Assembly: GCA_007134625.1 (NCBI GenBank)
Contig: SLKL01000268.1
Coordinates: 1 to 5,290, forward strand
Reading direction: 5' to 3'
Length of the DNA stretch: 5,290 bases
DNA from: Saprospiraceae bacterium
Lineage (GTDB): Bacteria; Bacteroidota; Bacteroidia; Chitinophagales; Saprospiraceae
Of this stretch, positions 1 to 4,645 are shown in pieces. Under the pieces are notes generated by a model, which worked only from the letters and a program-made list of their open reading frames with translations, was not told the DNA's origin and made no database searches. How positions within the stretch are numbered: the first letter of the stretch is position 1; every line of letters begins with the position of its first letter. The translations under genes and the position numbers were made by a program.

Positions 1-123
1 AAATGACTTGCAGATTAACCTAAATCCCGAAGTGCTTGTTCCCAACTGATTGGGAAGATGATATTAAAATTACAATCCGAAAAATAATATCACCCATACT
101 GGGTTCTGATATGTTTTTTTATT
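1..123 (+). repeat. Diverged direct repeat, copy A1
   Basis: This stretch matches 2725-2819 in the same orientation, from AAATGA(C/T)TTGCAG to the T-run after CTGATATG. Differences are scattered point changes, a ~25-nt block in A1 (about 33-57) missing from A2, and a smaller indel near 70-75. The extra block contains a perfect hairpin, TTCCCAA (39-45), loop CTGA, TTGGGAA (50-56). A second hairpin, ACCCA-TAC-TGGGT (92-104), is conserved in both copies and is followed 6 nt later by a T-run. The left edge may extend outside the window. Short open stretches in one frame (reading NDLQINLNPE here, NDLQVNLNPE in A2) suggest, weakly, descent from coding DNA. Its identity is unknown. It abuts the transposase remnant but shows no similarity to the N-terminus of that family. 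Confidence 0.8.
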
Positions 124-131
124 TTTTAATT

Positions 132-546
132 TTGTTAGATTTGTATTCTGAAGCCTACGATCTCAATAGTCTGGTTATTTGCATGGATGAAAAGAGTAAG
201 CTATTAGTGCAAGCCATAAGGAAGTCGGCGAAAACCGTATTCTGCTGGATAATTAAAATACTCACTTTGAAAAATCTCTTTATGATACATTTTCAAAAAC
301 CGAGACCGATCGGATTTTGAGAAGAATCAACTTCATTTATACCCCAAAGCATGGCAGATTGTTGAATATGGCGGGAATTGAAATCAATGTAATCCAAAGG
401 GAATGTATTGGGGTATAAAATTGCAAATGAGCAAGTCCTAAAACAGCGACTTCATTGGACAACTCAACGAAACGCTGAAAAAAAACCACTGGACCTTTAC
501 AAGACAAGATGCAGATGCTAAATTATCCGGTCATTATTTTTCCTAA
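132..546 (+). pseudogene. Decayed IS630-family transposase (3' DDE half)
   Basis: This is a remnant of an IS630/Tc1-type DDE transposase spread over three frames. Block 1 (132 to ~235) reads LDLYSEAYD...VICMDEKSK and contains the first catalytic Asp (186-188). Block 2 (239-416) reads ILLDN, a stop codon TAA at 254-256 where Leu is expected, NTHFEKSLYDTF, then INFIYTPKHG and INVIQREC; it holds the second Asp (248-250). Block 3 (from 420) reads IANEQVLKQ and WTTQRNAEKK. After a frameshift in the A-run around 478-485, block 4 reads WTFTRQDADAKLS and ends at the natural stop 544-546. Roughly the middle third between the two Asp residues is deleted, and the N-terminal DNA-binding half is absent. 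In the NMAEIEIN-type motif the third acidic residue is Gly (374-376), and the family's SWLN is changed to RLLN. It is certainly inactive. The open run starting at 36 is only repeat A1 joined by chance to block 1. Confidence 0.9.
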
Positions 547-864
547 TTTATTTGTTGTAACACTAGTAATATTTATTTCAGTTTGTTGACATCCCTGAAT
601 GTGGATAGCAATAATAAAACAACTAATTAAAAATATAGAATTAAGATAAAAATAGCGACACCAATAAAAATGCCGCTATTCTTTTTATAAATAATTTGGA
701 CTATCTACCACCGTGCAATTAAGGCAGTACAAGGAATAATTACATTTTATAATCATCTAAATATCAGTAATTTACATAGGCCTTTAATTTTTGCCATATA
801 CTCAGCTACTACTTGTAATCATAAAAGACTAATTTACCTATAGGCTTAAAAATAAGTCAATATC
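547..864. other. AT-rich spacer without a gene
   Basis: No open frame of useful length or recognisable remnant was seen on either strand. Apart from the hairpin at 651-680, it holds only AT-rich sequence. It separates the dead transposase from the 3' end of the minus-strand lipoprotein operon. The right inverted repeat of the old insertion sequence could lie just after 546, but no matching left end remains to define it. Confidence 0.6.
651..680. terminator. Candidate bidirectional terminator
   Basis: A perfect 7-bp stem, AATAGCG (651-657) with CGCTATT (674-680), encloses a 16-nt loop. On the plus strand it is followed by CTTTTTAT. Read on the minus strand, CGCTATT runs into TTTATC. It lies about 185 nt beyond the stop of the minus-strand operon (865) and could end that transcript. 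The loop is long for a terminator, so strength is uncertain. Confidence 0.45.
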
Positions 865-1098
865 TTATTCCTTATTGTCCTTTTCTTTTCCTAATAATTT
901 TCTATCAATAAAGTTTACTCCCCACCAAGAAAAATAAGTTGAAATAAAACCGAATATAATAGAACGTAAAATATCAAACAAAACATGTCGAATTAATACT
1001 TCATCAGAATTTAAAGGAAAAAATAGTACAACATAAAAGAAAAAGGTACTACCAAGGAAAATAAAAAATTTGATCCTATTTTTATTAGTAGTTTTCAT
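865..1098 (-). CDS. Small two-helix membrane protein, unknown function
   Basis: This 77-residue protein has no family I recognise. A basic N-terminus (MKTTNKNRIK) leads into a hydrophobic helix at about residues 11-29 (rich in Phe). A short polar loop with Asp32 and Glu33 follows, then a second helix at about 39-60 containing a WW pair, and a charged, Lys-rich tail (RKLLGKEKDNKE). The charge pattern predicts both ends in the cytoplasm. The start lies only 13 nt after the stop of the upstream lipoprotein gene, so the two are very likely co-transcribed and may act together at the envelope. A two-helix partner beside a protein with a Gly-rich hydrophobic tail is compatible with an immunity or accessory role, but nothing in the sequence proves it. 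The predicted length and the clean membrane pattern argue for a real gene. Confidence 0.7.
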   Translation of the reverse strand: MKTTNKNRIKFFIFLGSTFFFYVVLFFPLNSDEVLIRHVLFDILRSIIFGFISTYFSWWGVNFIDRKLLGKEKDNKE

Positions 1099-1111
1099 AG
1101 AGTATTTTCTT

Positions 1112-1903
1112 TTATTCCAAACCTGCTAATGCAGAGGTTATTCCCGCACCAATAGCCCACATTCCTATAATACCAGCATTTGTACCAGGTGTGAGCAAAC
1201 CCGCTGCTAATCCAATTCCCATACCTAGAAAATATGAGGCCGATGCTGATACATCACCCTTCACAGCTCGCCTCCAATTCCAACTTACTCTTGATTGTGT
1301 TGACCCTTCATGTGGAATTGAATAGAGATTTAGACCACCATGTTCTACTGGAGTCCATAAATATGCTGAGTTTTTTGCTACTTCAATGGTTCCTGTTAAT
1401 AACTCAACATCAAAACAGTTCAGTGAATTATCTGCCTCAATTACTAATTGAAGATAATCCATGGCAACCTCAAAATTATAAAAATTTTCCATTGCATCAA
1501 TTTCCTCCATAAGAATAATCAAATATTGGTATGATTCAGGGCTAAACGGAAGACTATCAGACCAGTTTCTTAAATCAAAATGGATTTCGGATAAGTTTTG
1601 ATAAAGTAATACGGCCTCTTCAATAATAACGTTTTTCGACAAATCAATGCCAGTTAGATCAATTTCAATTTCAGAAAATGCTGTAATTACTTCGTCGATG
1701 CAATTCTCGCAACTTAAAAAGTCGACTTTTTCATATGCCTCAATTACTAACTGGTTGTGCAAGGTGCCTACTGATTCCAATTCTGATTTGCTAAACCCAA
1801 CGCAATCAAGTTCTATAGGTTCCTCCGAAGGATTTACCTCTTGGTCGCAGGATGTGATTGCGAATAATCCTAATAAAACAAAAATTAAAAATAAATATCT
1901 CAT
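1112..1903 (-). CDS. Lipoprotein with Gly-rich hydrophobic C-terminus
   Basis: This 263-residue protein begins with a type II signal peptide: Met-Arg, a hydrophobic core at residues 3-16, and the lipobox ITSC with the lipidated Cys at 19. A Glu/Pro-rich linker (DQEVNPSEEP) follows, as in many Bacteroidota surface lipoproteins. Residues 35-175 are acidic and probably helical. Cysteines at 34, 65, 68 (a CENC pair) and 163 could form disulfides or bind metal. After a Trp/Arg segment (VSWNWRRAVKGDVS, 206-219), residues 220-262 form a hydrophobic tract dense in Gly and Ala, with GxGxG-like spacing (LGMGIGLAAG) and a final AGLE. Such tails occur in membrane-inserting or bacteriocin-like Bacteroidota proteins, but I cannot assign a family. 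The start at 1903 is supported by the lipobox and an A/T-rich leader. It is the first gene of a two-gene unit with the 77-residue membrane protein. No promoter matching the Bacteroidota consensus was evident upstream. Confidence 0.85.
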   Translation of the reverse strand: MRYLFLIFVLLGLFAITSCDQEVNPSEEPIELDCVGFSKSELESVGTLHNQLVIEAYEKVDFLSCENCIDEVITAFSEIEIDLTGIDLSKNVIIEEAVLLYQNLSEIHFDLRNWSDSLPFSPESYQYLIILMEEIDAMENFYNFEVAMDYLQLVIEADNSLNCFDVELLTGTIEVAKNSAYLWTPVEHGGLNLYSIPHEGSTQSRVSWNWRRAVKGDVSASASYFLGMGIGLAAGLLTPGTNAGIIGMWAIGAGITSALAGLE

Positions 1904-2590
1904 CTGTTTAAAATTTTAAAGTTAATAAAAATATTCTAATACCCCCAGCTCATCAATTCCCTTTTTCAAAAATCAACTTACTTCCCATCATTTTATAAAT
2001 CCGGATGTCTATCTTGATCTGCTCCATCCGTTTCGATTTTTTGGTCAAAATCAGGATTTCCGGAGATTTTTGATGCAGAAAACTTTTGAGAGAAGGTTTA
2101 ATTTATGAGTTTTACAACTACCGTAGAATTTTTCTATCAAGGACACTAGGTTACTATGAAAGCAAGTGTCAACTCGCTGTCTGAAAATACCTATTATCTA
2201 AAAAAAAGCTAATCAAATGTAATTGTAAAACCAATTAATGCCTGAAGACCCGTTCATAAAACCCACTACGTCCATACAGCCGGGAAGAACAGAAGGTGTT
2301 AGGATGTTCTGATCTACGGGTGATCCCTGCTTGGTTTTTGTATGTCGAGGTGGTGTACATTTGAAGAAATTAACGAAATTTTACACTGCAATTATATTAT
2401 TATTTTTCCAATCAGACACCGCTTTTTTTATGGTAAATATTGCATATTTTTGAATGATATATATATATATAGACAATCAATGCGTTATGAATTCTGGTAT
2501 TCCAATGCTAAGAAAGAAACGTTGGGTGTTAGATAGATTTTTGAAAGTATGGCTCACATAAGAGCTATGCATTTCTTAATATCTAACTAG
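1904..2590. other. Long non-coding spacer with possible fragments
   Basis: No convincing gene was found. On the minus strand a 51-codon open stretch ends with a TGA at about 1945; it contains EILILTKKSKR and IDIRIYKMMGSKLIFEKGN, which reads like protein but has an ATG only in its middle and no recognised family. Another minus-strand open run around 2220-2375 (containing TPSVLPGCMDVVGFMNG) lacks a plausible start. The 64-codon plus-strand frame at 2342-2536 crosses an (AT)7 run and looks like chance. Complementary GATTTT/AAAATC/GATTTT segments at 2035-2040, 2047-2052 and 2065-2070 could form alternative hairpins, with no gene placed to use them. Confidence 0.5.
2457..2470. repeat. (AT)7 dinucleotide tract
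   Basis: This is a pure AT dinucleotide run of seven units within an AT-rich spacer. It can melt or slip easily, but no adjacent gene or promoter is placed to be switched by it. Confidence 0.8.
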
Positions 2591-2594
2591 AGAG

Positions 2595-2641
2595 GAGGTG
2601 TATGGCAAAAAGTAGGTTTAATTAGTTAATTTAGACACCTC
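2595..2641. repeat. 47-bp unit with 7-bp inverted ends
   Basis: GAGGTGT (2595-2601) is mirrored by ACACCTC (2635-2641). The left end continues as ATGGCAAAAAGTAGG, which resembles the style of terminal repeats of some IS3-like elements, so it may be the fused ends of a lost insertion sequence. The GAGGAGG-like core also resembles a strong ribosome binding site, but the ATG 2 nt downstream opens only a 7-codon frame. The stem with its 33-nt loop could instead be a weak hairpin. The assignment is tentative. Confidence 0.35.
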
Positions 2642-2666
2642 ATTAAACACTTGGTATCTCTTTGAA

Positions 2667-2702
2667 TCTCTCGTCAGCTAAATAACTCGCCGAGACAGGC
2701 TC
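2667..2702 (+). repeat. Short repeat B, copy B1
   Basis: This runs TCTCTCGTCAG to CGCCGAGACAGGCTC and matches 2838-2872 closely, the outer 11 and 15 nt being identical and the centre varied. It holds a small CGAG-ACAGG-CTCG stem but has no following T-run, unlike B2. B1 and B2 flank repeat A2 in the same orientation. Confidence 0.75.
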
Positions 2703-2724
2703 GAAGGAATGTAATTATTGTAGC

Positions 2725-2819
2725 AAATGATTTGCAGGTTAACCTAAATCCCGAAGGGATGATATTACAATCCAAAAAATAATAACACCCATACTGGGTT
2801 CTGATATGTTTTTTTTATT
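2725..2819 (+). repeat. Diverged direct repeat, copy A2
   Basis: This is the second copy of the sequence at 1-123, about 2.7 kb away and in the same orientation. It lacks the hairpin-containing block of A1 and is not followed by any transposase sequence, so the repeat is separable from the IS630 remnant. It keeps the ACCCA-TAC-TGGGT hairpin (2788-2800) and the T-run after it. GGTTAACC near its left end is a perfect palindrome that is degenerate in A1. B-type repeats lie on both sides, which suggests a composite mosaic of small elements. Confidence 0.8.
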
Positions 2820-2837
2820 CTTTCTACACTAATGACA

Positions 2838-2872
2838 TCTCTCGTCAGTTACAATCCCGCCGAGACAGGCTC
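2838..2872 (+). repeat. Short repeat B, copy B2
   Basis: This is the second copy of the B repeat. Relative to B1 the central segment reads ACAATCCCG, which lets it pair with CGGGATT just outside the repeat and so creates the terminator described separately. The change from a weak B1 hairpin to a strong B2 hairpin is the main difference between the copies. Confidence 0.75.
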
Positions 2873-2886
2873 TCCGGGATTTTTTT
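2853..2886 (+). terminator. Strong rho-independent terminator
   Basis: AATCCCG (2853-2859) pairs perfectly with CGGGATT (2875-2881), with an inner GAG-ACAGG-CTC stem, followed by a run of Ts (2880-2886). The polarity is plus strand; on the minus strand the hairpin is followed by GTAACTG, so it would not terminate the hicB-like transcript well. No plus-strand gene immediately precedes it, only repeats A2 and B1, so either a small untranslated RNA is made here or the terminator is a relic. Confidence 0.65.
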
Positions 2887-3010
2887 ACACAAAAATCAAA
2901 ATATAGTCAAAAATCGCGATGTCCTTGTAGTGTTTTAAAGGAGAGGGTAATACAACGAATTGGGGGCAAGAGTGCGGTGCATCTTAGCCTGTATTATAGT
3001 TTGGTAAAGT

Positions 3011-3226
3011 CTAAGCAAACATTAATTTACCCTTGGGCTTTGGAATTTCTCGCCCAAGTTTAGTGGCTGTTTCAATCCAATCATTAATAACCATCCTTAC
3101 ATTTGCTATAGCTTCCTCATAAGTTGAACCGTCTGCTTTGCATCCTGCCAATTCCGGAACTTCAACTATAAAGGCATCATCTGCTTCGCTCCAATAAATA
3201 ATAAGCTCATATTTGATGTTATTCAT
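3011..3226 (-). CDS. hicB: HicB-like antitoxin-type protein, apparently orphan
   Basis: This 71-residue protein has the full signature of the HicB-like (UPF0150) partial RNase H fold: a first strand YELIIYW, the SEADDAFIVEVPELAGC core (residues 13-29), then DGSTYEEAIANV (32-43), the helix INDWIETA (47-54) and LGREIPKPKG (57-66). It is the short form, with no C-terminal DNA-binding domain. In complete systems such proteins bind and neutralise a HicA mRNA interferase encoded next to them. Here no intact hicA is present on either side: the sequence downstream (3010-2887) has no HicA-like frame, and upstream only a possible 3' remnant remains. It may therefore be an orphan antitoxin, able at most to counter a HicA encoded elsewhere. 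The start at 3226 fits the family N-terminus. Confidence 0.9.
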   Translation of the reverse strand: MNNIKYELIIYWSEADDAFIVEVPELAGCKADGSTYEEAIANVRMVINDWIETATKLGREIPKPKGKLMFA

Positions 3227-3296
3227 CTGAATCTATATTTAGTCTGTATTTAACAATCAATTCTCTTACTTGTTTGACCTGGTAGGGTTTAGCCTT
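3219..3296 (-). pseudogene. Possible 3' remnant of a hicA-type toxin gene
   Basis: Immediately upstream of, and overlapping, the hicB-like start by 8 nt is a 25-codon open stretch ending in TAA (3221-3219), preceded in frame by TGA (3299-3297). It reads AKPYQVKQVRELIVKYRL, which resembles the C-terminus of those HicA toxins that end in a KPxP...YQxKQ(I/V)xELL-type helix. No start codon and none of the conserved Gly-Ser-His region exist upstream. Overlap of a toxin stop with the antitoxin start is the usual layout of such pairs, which supports the idea. The match is short and made from memory of the family, so chance remains possible. Confidence 0.35.
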
Positions 3297-3465
3297 TCAA
3301 CTCTTTGGTTGTAAAGTACTGATTTTGCAGGCAATAGGCAAAAATTACATTTACTGACAAAAAGCTATAATCACTTAATCTTACTAATATTCTCTTTTTG
3401 GGTTCTACCTTATTTTAGGATAGTATTAAAATTCAACTAATTCGTGGTTAAAGAGGTTGTATGTG
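3297..3465. other. Spacer left of the hairpin modules
   Basis: No gene is visible here. The sequence is AT-rich, and any promoter for the hicB-like gene should lie within it. I found no clear TTG...TAnnTTTG pair reading leftwards. Confidence 0.4.
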
Positions 3466-3551
3466 AGCACCAAGGGTGCGGTAATAATTAACATGGCCTG
3501 GAGGGCTATGTCGGCAACGTATAATAAAATCAAGCACCAAAGGTGCGTAAT
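3466..3551 (+). repeat. Three-hairpin module, copy 1
   Basis: Three stem-loops lie in series: GCACC-AAG-GGTGC (3467-3479); CATGGCC, loop TGGAG, GGCTATG (3492-3510) with one G-U pair; and GCACC-AAA-GGTGC (3534-3546), followed by GTAAT. A second copy lies inverted at 3758-3840. The first and last hairpins are near-identical in both copies, while the middle stem has a different sequence but the same 7-bp length and a TGRAG loop. No coding frame explains it. It resembles small palindromic intergenic repeats common in Bacteroidota; the function is unknown. Confidence 0.8.
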
Positions 3552-3578
3552 AAATTAATTTCACGGATGCTGTTCATC

Positions 3579-3616
3579 GCAATAGATATTAAGCTCTTTC
3601 AGAGTATAGCTATTGC
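3579..3616. repeat. Central imperfect palindrome between the modules
   Basis: GCAATAG (3579-3585) pairs with CTATTGC (3610-3616). ATA/TAT (3586-3588 and 3605-3607) and CTCT-TTC-AGAG (3594-3604) extend the stem inward with bulges. It lies in the ~205-bp core between the two convergent modules, nearer the left one, and could be part of the same element. Confidence 0.6.
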
Positions 3617-3757
3617 TCCCTAAATGTCAATTTTTAATGGTTCTCTGAATGTATTGCTGATTACTCTCTCTCCACCTCTCCACTTTATAATATTGAATTT
3701 ATAAGGATTTACCGAAAATACTATTGATGCATAAAGGTTGTGTTTTGAGTTATGAAT

Positions 3758-3840
3758 ATTACGCACCTTTGGCGCTTAATAGTATCGCTTTTTCCTCCTA
3801 TGGCTTCACCATAGGTTATTTATAGCGCACCTTTGGTGCT
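3758..3840 (-). repeat. Three-hairpin module, copy 2 (inverted)
   Basis: Read on the minus strand this repeats copy 1: GCACC-AAA-GGTGC (3839-3827), then CCTATGG, loop TGAAG, CCATAGG (3815-3797), then GCGCC-AAA-GGTGC (3775-3763) and GTAAT. The last 20 nt match copy 1 at 19 positions. The one substitution in the last stem gives a G-U pair on the minus strand but an A-C mismatch on the plus strand. On the plus strand its outer hairpin (3827-3839) is followed directly by TTTTT and could stop rightward transcription. Confidence 0.8.
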
Positions 3841-3844
3841 TTTT
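3827..3844 (+). terminator. Terminator-like hairpin at module edge
   Basis: GCACC-TTT-GGTGC is followed at once by TTTTT on the plus strand. The stem is only 5 bp but GC-rich. It belongs to module copy 2 and lies about 310 nt upstream of the sigma factor gene, so it would insulate that operon from any transcript entering from the left. Confidence 0.4.
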
Positions 3845-4151
3845 GTCTTGTAATTTATTTTTCCAGCATTTTGTCATACACTTAGTGTCTTGTCAAGTGT
3901 ATTGTGTTGGTTAAGTGGTAGCTATTTTTTAATCAGACGAATAAAAAAAATGGGGACATAGCCTAGTTACTAATGAGACCGAAGGGTCAAACTTTAAACT
4001 AAACTTACTTAACTACTTCGAATCTATTCATCCTTCCAGAAGCCGTATTTTTGATATTTAATAGTTTTTGCTAAAATTTACTTGCCAAAGAAATAAATAA
4101 AAAAATCACACAGCTGTAACTTTTTGTCAAAAGCAGACGTAATAAGAGTGT
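3841..4151. other. Leader region of the sigma factor operon
   Basis: No gene lies here. It holds an 8-bp inverted repeat, ATACACTT (3876-3883) with AAGTGTAT (3895-3902), which could be an operator or simple hairpin. It also has a small GACC-GAAG-GGTC stem (3977-3988). A weak candidate for a Bacteroidota promoter is TTG at 4051-4053 and TAAAATTT at 4072-4079, 18 nt apart; it deviates from TAnnTTTG and is uncertain. The sequence just before the ATG at 4152 is A/T-rich without a Shine-Dalgarno, as usual in this phylum. Confidence 0.4.
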
Positions 4152-4640
4152 ATGAACATTACAACCTACAACGGACTTGTGAGAGATTTCTCAGATCACT
4201 TAATGCGATATGCATATAAAGTCTGCGGAAATACTGCCAATGCAGAGGATGCTGTGCAGGAAGCTTTCATAAGATTGTGGGACAACAAACACAAGGTGGA
4301 GATAAAAGGTGCGAAATCCTGGCTTTTCACTACTGTCTATCGTATCCTGATCGATCAACACAGAAAGACCAAACGTATGGAAATGTGGGATGAAATGCCC
4401 GATTTTGCAGTGCACGAAAGGTTTGACAGCAGCGATTATTCAGATGATATTAAGCGGGCTTTAGATGCATTAAGTCCGACGCAAAAGAGTATTGTTCTGT
4501 TGAGAGACATTGAGGGATATTCCTATGATGATATCTCTCAAATCATGGAAATTAAGCTCAGTCAGGTAAAAACTTATCTGTTCAGAGCGAGAAAAAAATT
4601 AAAAAGTAATATCGAGGCGATTCAGTCCGAGAAAAAGTAA
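4152..4640 (+). CDS. ECF-family RNA polymerase sigma factor
   Basis: This 162-residue protein is a typical two-domain extracytoplasmic-function sigma factor that directs core RNA polymerase to a dedicated promoter set. Region 2 covers about residues 9-75: RYAYKVCGNTANAEDAVQEA (19-38) with FIRLWDNK is region 2.1-2.2, which binds the core clamp, and KSWLFTTVYRILIDQHRK (55-72) is region 2.3-2.4, which melts and reads the -10 element. An acidic linker (about 77-99) joins it to region 4 (100-154): LDALSPTQKSIVLLRDIEGY, then YDDISQIMEIKLSQVKTYLF, the helix-turn-helix for the -35 element, and RARKKLK. Length and domains are normal, with no extra C-terminal domain. The downstream gene starts 5 nt after its stop and encodes a likely membrane-bound partner, so activity is probably controlled by sequestration. 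Its regulon cannot be told from sequence. Confidence 0.97.
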   Translation: MNITTYNGLVRDFSDHLMRYAYKVCGNTANAEDAVQEAFIRLWDNKHKVEIKGAKSWLFTTVYRILIDQHRKTKRMEMWDEMPDFAVHERFDSSDYSDDIKRALDALSPTQKSIVLLRDIEGYSYDDISQIMEIKLSQVKTYLFRARKKLKSNIEAIQSEKK

Positions 4641-4645
4641 AAAAG

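Noticed and set aside
36..320. 94-codon open frame at the left edge
   Set aside because: It is repeat A1 fused by chance to one frame of the decayed transposase; only its second half resembles a protein and it ends after the frameshift.
1234..1919. Two plus-strand frames inside the lipoprotein gene
   Set aside because: They lie antisense to a well-supported gene with a signal peptide and lipobox and show no protein-like pattern.
2035..2070. Mutually exclusive GATTTT/AAAATC hairpins, attenuator-like
   Set aside because: Stems are 6 bp and AT-rich, with no gene or T-run downstream to be regulated.
2342..2536. 64-codon plus-strand frame
   Set aside because: Composition is odd, it crosses the (AT)7 tract, it has no leader signal and no recognisable motif.
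2594..2624. Strong ribosome binding site (GGAGG) before an ATG at 2602
   Set aside because: The frame is only seven codons and the motif is explained by the inverted end GAGGTGT.
3466..3840. CRISPR array
   Set aside because: The palindromic units are unevenly spaced, in opposite orientations, and the spacers contain their own conserved hairpin; there is no regular repeat-spacer pattern.
4200..4415. Minus-strand frame inside the sigma factor gene
   Set aside because: It is the shadow of the strongly conserved sigma factor frame.
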